Below, piece by piece: positions 52,065-61,402 of a stretch of DNA of 64,000 nt. The notes under the pieces were generated by a model that was given only the letters and a program-made list of their open reading frames with translations, was not told where the DNA came from and ran no database searches. Both the position numbers and the translations under genes were made by a program. Location: contig NZ_JARKNC010000001.1 of the NCBI RefSeq assembly GCF_029360805.1, positions 558,001 through 622,000 of the forward strand. Direction: 5' to 3'. Numbering within the stretch: the first letter of the stretch is position 1; each line of letters starts with the position of its first letter. This stretch comes from Daejeonella sp. JGW-45. GTDB lineage: Bacteria > Bacteroidota > Bacteroidia > Sphingobacteriales > Sphingobacteriaceae.

Positions 52065-54431
52065 ATGAAAAACTTATTAATCATCGCTGCGGCGATCCTG
52101 ATGCCATGCATGGCTTCAGCTCAATTTTCCATTAACGGAAAAATTACCGACAAACAAACCGGAAAGGCTCTTGAACGGGCCAGCGTTTACCTCGAAGACT
52201 CCTTTTTTTCAACCCAGACAGACAAGTCGGGCGAATATTCGCTGAAAAACCTCAGGGCTGGAAATTATGTGATCCGGGTATCCTACCTGGGCTACCAGAA
52301 TACCCGGAATGCAATATCTGTTTCCGGCAACACAACTCTTGATTTCCAGCTTGACCTGAATACTTTAGTAGCTGATGAAGTTCTCGTAAGATCTACCCGG
52401 GCTACTGAAAACTCGGCAACTACATACCGCAACATCGGCAAAGAAGAGCTCACTAAAAACAATCTGGGCCAGGATTTGCCCTATCTCCTGAACCAGACCC
52501 CTTCAGTAGTAGTAAGTTCCGATGCAGGAGCGGGAATAGGTTATACCGGTATCCGCATCCGCGGAAGCGATCCAACGCGGATCAACGTTACGATCAATGG
52601 CATTCCATATAACGAAGCCGAAAGCCAGGGTACCTTTTGGGTAAATATGCCAGATTTTGCGTCCTCTGTTGATAATATCCAGATCCAACGCGGTGTAGGT
52701 ACATCAACAAACGGCGCCGGTGCATTCGGCGGAAGTCTCAATATCCAGACAACCACAAGAAAGGATTCGGCCTACGCCGAACTTAACAATACCTTCGGCT
52801 CATACCAAACCCTGAAGAACACGGTCAACGTCGGGACCGGTCTGATCAACAACAAGTTCAGTTTTGACGGGCGCCTTTCCCGGATCAAATCAGATGGCTA
52901 TATAGACCGTGGGGCATCTGACCTTAAATCATATTTCCTGAGCGGTGCCTATTATGGAAAGAATAATCTGTTGCGGGCAAATGTATTTTCAGGAAGCGAA
53001 AAGACCTACCAGGCCTGGAATGGCGTCCCACAAAGCCTGTTAAACACAAACCGGACTTTCAATAGCTTTGACTACGAGGATCAGACCGACAACTACTGGC
53101 AAAGCCACTACCAGCTTCTTTATTCACATTCATTTTCATCGCAGTTTACCGCCAATGCCGCTCTCCACTATACCCGCGGAAGAGGCTATTATGAAGAGTT
53201 TAAAGAGGAACAGGATTTCGCAAATTATGGCATAGCACCTTACACCGTTGGCGGCACGACAATTTCTGAAAGTGACCTTGTGCGACGGAGGTGGCTGGAC
53301 AATAATTTCTACGGAATGACCTACTCTGTCAGCTACGCTCCATCAGCAGCGCTTGACTTTACATTGGGGGGCGGCTACAACGAATATGACGGCGACCACT
53401 TCGGAGAAGTTATCCGGGGACAATTTGTTCCGGTTAATTTAAGCCTGCAGCGTTACTACCAGGGCAACGGGTTTAAAACAGATTTCAACACCTATGCTAA
53501 AGCCGGCTACACCATTGGCAAGCTAAACCTCTTTGCCGACCTTCAGTATCGGGCAATAAATTATAAGATACGCGGCACCGATAAGAACCGCCTTCCGCTG
53601 GGCCAGGCTGATCAGCTGAACTTCTTCAATCCCAAAATCGGCTTAAGTTATCAGATCAATACCGCTAGTAATATCTACGCCTCTTTTGCCGTGGCAAACA
53701 AAGAACCAAACCGCGATGATTATATAAATTCCACCCCGGCAACCCGGCCCTCATCAGAGAATTTACTGGATATTGAAGCCGGCTACAGGTTACAGAAAAG
53801 CAATTTTTCTGCGGGTTTGAACTGGTATGCAATGCTGTATAAAGATCAGCTGGTGCTGACGGGGAAGATCAACGATGTGGGTGAATATATCCGTCAGAAT
53901 GTAAAGGATAGCTACCGGCTGGGACTGGAGCTTGACAGCCGCTTACAATTGAACCGAGTTCTTGCGTGGGGATTAACTGCTTCGCTGAGCGAGAACAAGA
54001 TCAAAAACTTCTCTGAGTTTATTGATGATTATGATAATGGCGGACAGATCGAGAACACTTACACCAATGTCGATCTGGCATTCTCTCCTCAGTTCATCGG
54101 TTCGAGTGAGCTCAGCCTGCGTCCCTTCAAACGAACTGAAATAGCTTTATTAAGCAAGTACATCAGTGATCAGTATTTGGATAACACGTCTAATTCTGCA
54201 AGAAGACTGGATGCTTTTTTTGTGAATGACGTCAGACTTGCCTACAACACCTCATTTAAAGGCTTGAAAAATATCGGTCTTACCCTTTTATTCAACAATG
54301 TATTTTCCGAGAAATACGAGTCGAATGGTTATACATTCAGCTATTTATATGGCGGGGCTTTCACAACAGAAAATTATTATTTCACTCAGGCACCAAGTAA
54401 TTTCTTACTTTCATTGAGTCTTAAATTTTGA
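52065..54431 (+). CDS. TonB-dependent receptor, probable thiamine transporter
   Basis: A 788-residue outer-membrane receptor. A signal peptide ends at MASAQ (about residue 19), then a carboxypeptidase-regulatory-like beta-sandwich (ITDKQTGKALERASVYL), a plug domain with IGYTGIRIRGSDPTRINVTINGIPYNEAESQGTFWVNMPDFASSVDNIQIQRG, and a 22-strand barrel ending in LLSLSLKF. It follows a TPP riboswitch and precedes thiE, so thiamine or a precursor is the expected substrate. No SusD partner, as expected for vitamin receptors. Confidence 0.9.
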   Translation: MKNLLIIAAAILMPCMASAQFSINGKITDKQTGKALERASVYLEDSFFSTQTDKSGEYSLKNLRAGNYVIRVSYLGYQNTRNAISVSGNTTLDFQLDLNTLVADEVLVRSTRATENSATTYRNIGKEELTKNNLGQDLPYLLNQTPSVVVSSDAGAGIGYTGIRIRGSDPTRINVTINGIPYNEAESQGTFWVNMPDFASSVDNIQIQRGVGTSTNGAGAFGGSLNIQTTTRKDSAYAELNNTFGSYQTLKNTVNVGTGLINNKFSFDGRLSRIKSDGYIDRGASDLKSYFLSGAYYGKNNLLRANVFSGSEKTYQAWNGVPQSLLNTNRTFNSFDYEDQTDNYWQSHYQLLYSHSFSSQFTANAALHYTRGRGYYEEFKEEQDFANYGIAPYTVGGTTISESDLVRRRWLDNNFYGMTYSVSYAPSAALDFTLGGGYNEYDGDHFGEVIRGQFVPVNLSLQRYYQGNGFKTDFNTYAKAGYTIGKLNLFADLQYRAINYKIRGTDKNRLPLGQADQLNFFNPKIGLSYQINTASNIYASFAVANKEPNRDDYINSTPATRPSSENLLDIEAGYRLQKSNFSAGLNWYAMLYKDQLVLTGKINDVGEYIRQNVKDSYRLGLELDSRLQLNRVLAWGLTASLSENKIKNFSEFIDDYDNGGQIENTYTNVDLAFSPQFIGSSELSLRPFKRTEIALLSKYISDQYLDNTSNSARRLDAFFVNDVRLAYNTSFKGLKNIGLTLLFNNVFSEKYESNGYTFSYLYGGAFTTENYYFTQAPSNFLLSLSLKF

Positions 54432-54469
54432 TCAACAGGAAACTTACCACTACCGCTTGAACGAATAAT

Positions 54470-54597
54470 TAAACGCAAAGGTCACAAATACACCTGCCTA
54501 CCGGCAGGCAGACGCGACGGATGCAAAAGTTTTATCCAGAGTATCCTGTAATTGTCGAAGATAAAATCAGGCAAATGCTTTGCGACCTTTGCGTTTA
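54470..54597. repeat. Inverted-repeat element with an inner hairpin, upstream of thiE
   Basis: Outer arms 54470-54488 and 54579-54597 are 19-nt reverse complements with one mismatch. Inside is a second hairpin CCTGCC-TACC-GGCAGG at 54493-54508. It looks like a dispersed palindromic element with a nested copy of another repeat. Confidence 0.75.
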
Positions 54598-54624
54598 AAA
54601 ATTTCAGACTGCAATCATCTTATC

Positions 54625-55260
54625 ATGAAAAAATACATCTCTAAATTGCACTACCTAACCCAGGATCTGCCAAACCGCAGCCATATCGAGCAGGCTCAGA
54701 TAGCATGTCAGGCGGGCGCAAACTGGATCCAATACCGTTGTTTCAGTAAAGATGATGACGAGCTTATTGGCGAACTCCATCAGGTTGCTTCAATTTGTGA
54801 TGATTGGGGCGCGACCCTGATTCTTACTGATCATTACCATCTCCTGGATAAAGTAGATGCACAAGGGGTTCATCTTGAAAATATGAAAGCCGACCTTAAT
54901 GAGATCCGCGAGATCATCAGTGATGAAAAAACACTTGGCGCATCAGCAAATTCAATAGCTGATATCCAGAAGGTAGTCGATTCGGGAGTTGCAGACTATA
55001 TCGGTTGCGGGCCTTTTAGCATAACTAAAACAAAACCTAATGACTATCCCATTTTGGGGTTAAAAGGTTATGAAGCGCTTATCCGGGAAATGACTGAAAG
55101 AAAAATTGACATACCCGTGCTCGCTGTTGGCGGTGTGCAGATTAACGATGTTGAGGTCCTTATGCAAACAGGTATTTTTGGCATAGCCGTATCTGCTGCG
55201 GTGAATCTCGCCGACGAACCAGGAAGAACTTTAAAAGAGTTTTATCAAAAGATCTACTGA
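54625..55260 (+). CDS. thiE: Thiamine phosphate synthase
   Basis: A 211-residue TIM-barrel protein; the start is the ATG at 54625 (MKKYISKLHYLTQ). IQYRCFSKDDDE holds the pyrophosphate-binding region, DHYHLLDKVDAQGVHLE is the ThiE signature, and YIGCGPFSITKTKPN plus LAVGGVQINDV complete it. It joins the pyrimidine and thiazole moieties. Cys and Phe in IQYRCF replace the usual R/K pattern, so activity deserves a check. It lies downstream of the TPP-regulated receptor. Confidence 0.9.
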   Translation: MKKYISKLHYLTQDLPNRSHIEQAQIACQAGANWIQYRCFSKDDDELIGELHQVASICDDWGATLILTDHYHLLDKVDAQGVHLENMKADLNEIREIISDEKTLGASANSIADIQKVVDSGVADYIGCGPFSITKTKPNDYPILGLKGYEALIREMTERKIDIPVLAVGGVQINDVEVLMQTGIFGIAVSAAVNLADEPGRTLKEFYQKIY

Positions 55261-55367
55261 TGGATCAAGGAATAAAGAGTAAGGACCGTATTCGGTGGCA
55301 CGCCATTTGTCTCTGATCTTTGTTCCTTGCTTTTTGTTCATTATATTCATTTTCCTAAGTTTGATCT

Positions 55368-55934
55368 ATGTCCTCACACCATATCGTTCGCGAAAAGCAG
55401 GAGCCTGCATTGCTTATCATGAGCCTTGACGGGTTTGAAACAGAAAATCTCGGACAGCTCCTGGAGTGGAGTCCTACGGTGATTGTTAATGAGGATCTTT
55501 ACGAGCTGGCAGATTCCCTCGCTTTAAAAGTTGATTGCGTCTTAACGCGTGATCCGGATTTTGTGGCACAAGAAAATACCCGGATTATCTTAACAGATAC
55601 CGATCCGCTGGAGGATTGCCTGAAGCATCTCGTTGGTGAAGCATACCCTGCCGTAAATATTATCGCCAGGGATTTCGTCTTGAAAGACTATGCTTTATTT
55701 GTCGAGGATATAGATATCGTTGTTTTTATCGGCAACCAAAAGATCTTTCCGGTCCGGTCCGGCTTTAGTAAATGGCAGCCTGCCGCTGAGCAGGTACATC
55801 TGCTTCATGAGATCCATAACCTGAGCACAAGCGGCCTCGTTCACAAAGAAGAGCAGGTGCTGGAAACTGAAAAAGACGGTTTTTATTCCCTGACATTCGA
55901 CCAGCCCTTTATATTCATTGCCGAAAAGATCTGA
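55368..55934 (+). CDS. Thiamine-pyrophosphokinase-like protein with degenerate active site
   Basis: A 188-residue protein with TPK-like N-terminal (EPALLIMSLDGFETENLGQLLEWSP) and C-terminal B1-binding-like parts (GFYSLTFDQPFIFIAEK). The catalytic landmarks are altered: the GDxDS motif reads TRDPDF, the DQ-x-TD-x-EKA stretch reads DTDPLEDCLKHL, and the GGRxDH loop is missing. Catalysis is therefore doubtful; it may sense or bind TPP. It is downstream of thiE and overlaps the GNAT gene region (ATG 2 nt after its stop). Confidence 0.72.
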   Translation: MSSHHIVREKQEPALLIMSLDGFETENLGQLLEWSPTVIVNEDLYELADSLALKVDCVLTRDPDFVAQENTRIILTDTDPLEDCLKHLVGEAYPAVNIIARDFVLKDYALFVEDIDIVVFIGNQKIFPVRSGFSKWQPAAEQVHLLHEIHNLSTSGLVHKEEQVLETEKDGFYSLTFDQPFIFIAEKI

Positions 55935-55935
55935 T

Positions 55936-56415
55936 ATGCATATCGTCAGGGTCAGCCAACGAGACATCCCGGTTATTCATCAACTGGCACATCAGATCTG
56001 GTGGCCCACCTATAGCGCCATTCTATCGGAGGAACAGATCAGCTTTATGCTGAAGAACATGTACTCCCCGGACGCACTCGGCGAACAAATTAAAAATGGC
56101 AGCCAATTTATTCTCGTGAAAAACGAGGGGACAGATGTTGCCTTCGCGGGGTATTCTATAGAAGCCAAAGTGCTGAAGATCCATAAGATCTATATTCTAC
56201 CTTCGGAACAAGGGAAGGGCACCGGCAGGAAGCTGATCGAATATTTAGATAATATTGCCCGTGAATGCGGTATCAGCAAACTTCAGCTAAATGTAAACCG
56301 GGCTAATCCTGCTTTAAGCTTTTATCAAAAAGTAGGCTTCAAGATCGTCAAGACCGTTGATATTCCGTATTTTGAGTTTGTGCTGAATGATTATGTGATG
56401 CGGAAGGAGGTTTGA
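55936..56415 (+). CDS. GNAT-family N-acetyltransferase
   Basis: A 159-residue GNAT protein; the start is the ATG at 55936, one base after the TPK-like stop. Motif A is IYILPSEQGKGTGRKLIEYL and motif B NVNRANPALSFYQKVGFK. It transfers an acetyl group from acetyl-CoA to an amine of unknown identity. Its tight spacing with the TPK-like gene suggests cotranscription. Confidence 0.88.
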   Translation: MHIVRVSQRDIPVIHQLAHQIWWPTYSAILSEEQISFMLKNMYSPDALGEQIKNGSQFILVKNEGTDVAFAGYSIEAKVLKIHKIYILPSEQGKGTGRKLIEYLDNIARECGISKLQLNVNRANPALSFYQKVGFKIVKTVDIPYFEFVLNDYVMRKEV

Positions 56416-56430
56416 ATTGGTTTCGCCAAT

Positions 56431-56560
56431 GTTTTACCGCAGAGTTCGCGAAGTAATCGCAAAGGCCGCATACTTTTTTACAAAATCTACCGACAAATTC
56501 TTAAGCAAAACTTTCTCCGCGTCCTTTGTGTTTTTCCACTGCGCTCTCTGCGGTTAAAAC
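56431..56560. repeat. Inverted-repeat element with gttttaccgcagag-type ends
   Basis: gttttaccgcagag (56431-56444) and ctctgcggttaaaac (56546-56560) are reverse complements apart from one extra base. The interior has gcgaagtaatcgcaaagg and its imperfect partner. It fills the interval between the GNAT gene and the M28 stop. Confidence 0.65.
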
Positions 56561-57864
56561 TATCTCGCGTCCAGCTTCTGTATCCGTTTCGGTGTATCCG
56601 TTCCCGCTACTATACTTCTCGCGCTTAACGCGATTGCCTTAATTGTGGCCCAGATATTAGCTGCATCCAGTGTCTCCACCTCATCATCCACAGTATGATA
56701 GAATTTATCTGAATCGATCTGAACAGTAGAGATAGTGTGTGCCGGAACGCCAAGAGCAGCCAGGGTCGCATTATCACTTCGATAGAACAAATTCTGATCG
56801 GGATAAGGATCGGGGTGAAACATGAAGTCGGTTCCGGCAAGGTTCTTCTGGAGGATCTCGCCAAAATCAGAACGCTCATAGCCGGTAATAAATGCTGCGT
56901 TCCTGCCAAACTTTGATTCCTTGCCGATCATTTCTATATTGAACATTGCTGTCACATCATCGGGATTAAGTTTCGATGAAAAATGACGTGCGCCAAAGCC
57001 GCCAATTTCTTCTGCCGTAAAAGCCGCAAAGATCAGTGTGCGCTCATTATCCTTTAATTTCTTGTAATATTTTGCCAGGGCAATAACTGCCGTAGTACCC
57101 GAGGCATCATCATCTGCGCCATTTGCGATCGAATCGCCCTGTACACTTTTGATCAGTCCGATGTGATCGTAATGAGCTGAAAACAAAACAAGCTCTTTTT
57201 CCTTTGATTTCCCCGGTATCATTCCAGCAACGTTAAACAGCGAAAGATGCTCCACTTTGTTTTCAATTCTCACGTTGTAAGCCGCCGCCTCCGTTGCGCC
57301 CAGTACAAAGACTGAACCTCCATCCCCACCCGGTTCTTCGACTATACGCCCGCGCCTGGAATTCTCCTGCAGACGCTTGAAAATTGCCTGATGCGACTGA
57401 TCCACCAATACCAGCACGGGCGTTTTACTGGCTAATGCCTCGCGGTAGCGCTGACCAAACTGGTCGCCGGCTGCTATTTTCAAAATTTTAGCGCCCGAAG
57501 TATTGTTCATTTCAAAAAGGCCCTGATCAGAGAATGTTATCAGATTGGCCGCATCGATCTTTTTGCCGTCAATGGTAACATCAGCCAGGGAAGGCAAAAC
57601 CCTCGTTACTTTAAACTCCTGACGGAAACCGCTGGCACCTGTCAGGGGCTGCAGCCCGGCTTTTCTAAACTCGTTCTCGATAAAGCTGGCTGCTTTTTCG
57701 ATGCCCGGTGTGAATGTCCCGCGTCCTTCCATTTCATCCGCCGACAGGCTGCTGATGATACAGCTTATTTCGTCCTGCTGAATGTATTGTTCCGGCTTCT
57801 GTACTGCACACGATCCTAAAATAAGTATCGACGCAGCGACTGCAATTATCTTGTTAACCTTCAT
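56560..57864 (-). CDS. M28-family aminopeptidase, lipoprotein
   Basis: A 434-residue zinc peptidase with lipobox ILILGSC (Cys19). The two-zinc site is formed by HYDHIG, NGADDDASGT, EEIGGFGARHF and a late His/Asp pair in VDDEVETLD. It trims N-terminal residues of peptides at the periplasmic face. It overlaps the upstream M61 gene by four bases (ATGA), so the two peptidases are translated in a coupled way. Confidence 0.93.
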   Translation of the reverse strand: MKVNKIIAVAASILILGSCAVQKPEQYIQQDEISCIISSLSADEMEGRGTFTPGIEKAASFIENEFRKAGLQPLTGASGFRQEFKVTRVLPSLADVTIDGKKIDAANLITFSDQGLFEMNNTSGAKILKIAAGDQFGQRYREALASKTPVLVLVDQSHQAIFKRLQENSRRGRIVEEPGGDGGSVFVLGATEAAAYNVRIENKVEHLSLFNVAGMIPGKSKEKELVLFSAHYDHIGLIKSVQGDSIANGADDDASGTTAVIALAKYYKKLKDNERTLIFAAFTAEEIGGFGARHFSSKLNPDDVTAMFNIEMIGKESKFGRNAAFITGYERSDFGEILQKNLAGTDFMFHPDPYPDQNLFYRSDNATLAALGVPAHTISTVQIDSDKFYHTVDDEVETLDAANIWATIKAIALSARSIVAGTDTPKRIQKLDAR

Positions 57865-59690
57865 TGTTTTATTTTTGACGAGAGCCAGTTATTTCTAAAC
57901 TGTAACTGTTGAAGAGTCGCATTTTCTAAAGCCACCACTTCCAGAGTATTATCTTCCTGAATTATTAAATCGGCTGTTTTAATTATACCCTTATGTTCGA
58001 AAGTAACAGGAACGCGCTGGCCCGGTTTGTACCTGGAAATAAGCTGATCTATGTCAATATTACCAAGTAAATTGTCATCGCCGATCTTAAGAATATAATC
58101 GCCGATGTCAATCCCTGCTTCATAAATCGGCGAACCTTTAACAGTAGGATTTGCTACACGATTCTTGCCGGTATAAGATACAAGCGTGAATCGAAGCGGC
58201 CCGATAACCGGCTTTCCCGGAGCTGCTTTACGCAGCCGCAGCCCAGCCTTCTTTAATAATTCCGAATAATCATTTTTATCAGTTCCTTCAATGTACTTCT
58301 TAAAAAAATCTGCCGCGAAGGATGTGCTGGTGAGCTTTGCCAAAACATTCTGCAGGTCTGAAACAGTATAAGGGATCTCTGTTTTACCGTGAACAGTCCA
58401 GACTGCCTTCATATAATCGTCCAGGCTAAGCTTAAACTCAGAGCGAAGGCGAAGATCAAGTCCAAGGGCGACAGCTGCACCGTAAGTATAATACGAAGCA
58501 AAAGTGTTTGCATAATTATTCTGATCTACAGATACGCCAGCATCCACAAACACCGCGTACCTGCTCATGTGCGTAACGGGAAACCGGCCTGGCCCGGGTG
58601 CATTTAAAATTCCGTTAAGAATTCCTGACAGGACAGCTAGGTATTGTTTATCGGTACGGTAGCCGGCACGTTTGAGAATAAGGTTGCCATAATATTGGGT
58701 AAAGCCCTCGGCAAACCAAAGATCGCTGCTCATATTGGCATGAGAAAAGTCAAAAGGCTCAAGGCTTTTCGGGCGGATACGTTCTACATTCCAGGCATGA
58801 AAGAATTCATGTGAGAAGGTGCTCAGCATGGCTTCCTGGTTTCCCGCGATCTTAAATCCGCTGTTGGTGATCACAGTCGAGTTTCGATGCTCCATCCCGT
58901 CACCGTTATTATCCGGGTTTACGTCCTGAAGGAAGGTATATTCGCCGTTATCAAATAACGGCAGTTCGCCGAAAACGGCCTTTTGTTCTTCCACCACCTT
59001 TGCAACCATACCGGCATAATCATCAATCACCTTCTGGTCGTCTGCCGTGCCATGAGAGCTAAGCCGGATAGTCTGACGTCTACCCCCCGGATTTACGTCC
59101 TGCCAGGTAGCAATCTTAAAATCAGAAAGTTCAACCGGACTATCCATAAAATACTGCAGGTCGGGCGCTGTGAAGATATTAGCACCGCCCGGCTTTAACT
59201 GAGTAGCCACCTTCCATTTATATTTCTCCAGATCATTGAACCGGATCCTGACAGGCCTGTTTGTCATAGCAGGGAACCACATAAATGTAGCCGGCATATT
59301 CATGTGAGCATGGCTTTCATCTATCGCCAGGTAGGTTCCATCTACATGATTACCATAGATCGTGTAACTTATCCTGGCTGAGCCATCATGCTTGTCAATA
59401 CGATATATATCACCCTGAACCTGCGTTACCGGCACCGGATTTCCCTTCCCGTCGATGGCCTTCACACCATATACATTCTTTCCAAACTCATGCGTTGCAT
59501 ACCGGCCGGGCGATGAGCGGCTCATCCGGAAGGTAAGCGGTCCGGATGGCACCCTGTTGACGGTTATTTCAATTTCGGCTTCATGATGCACCGCGTTAGG
59601 GAACGAGATGGAATAATCTATTGTTTCCTGTCCGATAGCGCGGAAGATCCCGGAAAAGGATAAAAAAAAGATCAGGAGGTAAAATCTCAT
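57861..59690 (-). CDS. M61-family glycyl aminopeptidase with PDZ domain
   Basis: A 609-residue peptidase; the start is the ATG at 59688-59690, which gives a signal peptide ending near FRAIGQ. An N-terminal beta domain is followed by the gluzincin region FSHEFFHAWNVERIRPKSLEPFDF (HExxH with the third ligand downstream) and a C-terminal PDZ-like domain (SPIYEAGIDIGDYILKIGDDNL). It is the middle gene of DUF4407-M61-M28. Periplasmic, acting on N-terminal glycine or alanine. Confidence 0.92.
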   Translation of the reverse strand: MRFYLLIFFLSFSGIFRAIGQETIDYSISFPNAVHHEAEIEITVNRVPSGPLTFRMSRSSPGRYATHEFGKNVYGVKAIDGKGNPVPVTQVQGDIYRIDKHDGSARISYTIYGNHVDGTYLAIDESHAHMNMPATFMWFPAMTNRPVRIRFNDLEKYKWKVATQLKPGGANIFTAPDLQYFMDSPVELSDFKIATWQDVNPGGRRQTIRLSSHGTADDQKVIDDYAGMVAKVVEEQKAVFGELPLFDNGEYTFLQDVNPDNNGDGMEHRNSTVITNSGFKIAGNQEAMLSTFSHEFFHAWNVERIRPKSLEPFDFSHANMSSDLWFAEGFTQYYGNLILKRAGYRTDKQYLAVLSGILNGILNAPGPGRFPVTHMSRYAVFVDAGVSVDQNNYANTFASYYTYGAAVALGLDLRLRSEFKLSLDDYMKAVWTVHGKTEIPYTVSDLQNVLAKLTSTSFAADFFKKYIEGTDKNDYSELLKKAGLRLRKAAPGKPVIGPLRFTLVSYTGKNRVANPTVKGSPIYEAGIDIGDYILKIGDDNLLGNIDIDQLISRYKPGQRVPVTFEHKGIIKTADLIIQEDNTLEVVALENATLQQLQFRNNWLSSKIKQ

Positions 59691-59701
59691 AGCGGCTCTG
59701 C

Positions 59702-60820
59702 TTAATCCCATTCATGCCTTTCCAGTTCACGGGCTGAACTGCGGGATACCAGTTGTTTCTGTTTATCGATCTCGGTATTTATCCTGGTATCGTGAACGCC
59801 ATCGGTAACGGCAATATCATGATCCCTGGTTTTGTCTGATTTGTAAATATAAGTTTCATCCACATTCTGCAGGGCGATATCATAAGGGCCCTTATTACTC
59901 ATCAATTTTACGAATACCGGCAGACATTCGAATAAAATAAAAAGAAATCCTATAAATGAAATGGCAAGATAGTTATCCAGGTCGCGCGAGCCATCTTCCT
60001 TGAAGGTCAGTTGTCCCAAGGCCCAGTTGCGGTCGGCAAATCCGGCAACACTTGCCAAGCTGTCCAGCTGCTTGCCGCTAAACATCCGCTGGTCCGAAAG
60101 GCCATCCAGATCCTTTCGCCGGGTAAAGAAAACGTCCATTGCGGCAAGCTCAGAGCGAATATTTTCCAGTCTTTGTTCCTTCTGGACTACAATCGATTCT
60201 TTTTGCTTCGCATAAGTCCCGTACCCGGTAATGCCAGACGTCTGGTTCGTTTTATCTCCAAAAACCTCCTGATTGAGAATATACCGTGAGCGGTTTATAT
60301 CTTTTTCGAGCGAATCCTTCTCAGTCTTAAGTTCCGCAGTCTTTTGAAGTTCCGCAGCATATTTATTCGCGAAAGTCTTGTTCAGCGTGTCTATTTTAGA
60401 ACGCTGCCCATTCAGATAGCTGGTCTTAAGCTTCTCACGGATCTCCTTGTCAAATATTTTTAGCTCAAGCGGCCGCGATATGACGATTCCTATCATGATT
60501 GCTAAAAGTATCCTCGGTGTAGCTTGCAGTATTTGCTGGTTAGTTGTACCGCTCTTACTGATACTGGCTACGATATAGCGATCCATATTGAATATGGCCA
60601 GGCCCCATATCAGGCCAAAGAAGATTGCAAAAATTACCGCCATGGGGTTTCCGGCAAAAACGAAATACATGGCATACCCACCGGAAAGAGAAGCAAAAAG
60701 TGCTGTGAAGAATATCGTTGCGCCTATACCAACATATTTATTGTGCTCTGTGGGGTACCTCTTCAGCGTATCTACATGTGCTCCGGAACAGAACCAGAAA
60801 AAATCGGTTATCTTTTTCAT
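59702..60820 (-). CDS. DUF4407 membrane protein
   Basis: A 372-residue inner-membrane protein. Three transmembrane helices lie in the first 110 residues, a long soluble coiled coil spans about 125-255 (LKTSYLNGQRSKIDTLNKTFANKYAAELQKTAELKTEKDSLEKDI), and a fourth helix is near 290. Function of the family is unknown. It is just upstream of the M61/M28 peptidases and likely in one operon. Confidence 0.88.
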   Translation of the reverse strand: MKKITDFFWFCSGAHVDTLKRYPTEHNKYVGIGATIFFTALFASLSGGYAMYFVFAGNPMAVIFAIFFGLIWGLAIFNMDRYIVASISKSGTTNQQILQATPRILLAIMIGIVISRPLELKIFDKEIREKLKTSYLNGQRSKIDTLNKTFANKYAAELQKTAELKTEKDSLEKDINRSRYILNQEVFGDKTNQTSGITGYGTYAKQKESIVVQKEQRLENIRSELAAMDVFFTRRKDLDGLSDQRMFSGKQLDSLASVAGFADRNWALGQLTFKEDGSRDLDNYLAISFIGFLFILFECLPVFVKLMSNKGPYDIALQNVDETYIYKSDKTRDHDIAVTDGVHDTRINTEIDKQKQLVSRSSARELERHEWD

Positions 60821-60973
60821 CTACTTAGTTTTTGCTTTTCAGCTCATGCGGTACCGTTGTGAATTGAAATATCTAATTAAACGCCCGCTTTATCAACATG
60901 TTACAAGAGCGTCATTTTATTTAATGCAACACCACATCGCCCCTTTGGTTTATATAAATATTTAGGAAAACCG

Positions 60974-60981
60974 TATCTTTG
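60974..60981 (+). promoter_or_regulatory. -7 box of the rhodanese gene
   Basis: TATCTTTG matches TAnnTTTG; a TTTG lies at 60944-60947 but 26 nt away, longer than ideal. The leader is about 100 nt and has the agcttcattgcc motif shared with the TonB receptor leader. Confidence 0.45.
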
Positions 60982-61086
60982 GCTTACAAATATATCAGAG
61001 ATGAAACCTGCTTGAACCTGCCTTTCAAAAAAAAATAATTTAAGCTCAAGCAAGCTTCATTGCCATTGAAAAACAAACTATAAGCA

Positions 61087-61401
61087 ATGAAAGAAGTTAC
61101 AGTACAGGAATTGAAGCAAAAAATTGACAACAACGAAAGTTTCCAGCTTATCGACGTTCGTGAACCTTTCGAGTATGAAATGTCTAATATCGACGGCGAA
61201 AATATTCCGTTGGCAGGAATCGTAATTGAATCTTCAAAGATAAGCAGAGATAAGCCTGTTATCATGCAATGCCGTAGTGGTGCCAGGAGTGCTGCAGCGG
61301 TGATGCAACTTGAACAACTGGGTTATACCAACCTTTATAATCTTAAAGGCGGCATTCTTGCCTGGGCTGCAGAATATGAGCCAGACATGAGGGTCTATTA
61401 A
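61087..61401 (+). CDS. Rhodanese-like sulfurtransferase
   Basis: A 104-residue single-domain rhodanese. Catalytic Cys62 is in CRSGARS, the six-residue loop of sulfur (not arsenate) type. It lacks a signal peptide. It probably carries a persulfide for other enzymes; an MBL-fold hydrolase of the persulfide-dioxygenase kind is encoded 2.4 kb downstream. The small membrane protein starts one base after its stop. Confidence 0.92.
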   Translation: MKEVTVQELKQKIDNNESFQLIDVREPFEYEMSNIDGENIPLAGIVIESSKISRDKPVIMQCRSGARSAAAVMQLEQLGYTNLYNLKGGILAWAAEYEPDMRVY

Positions 61402-61402
61402 T

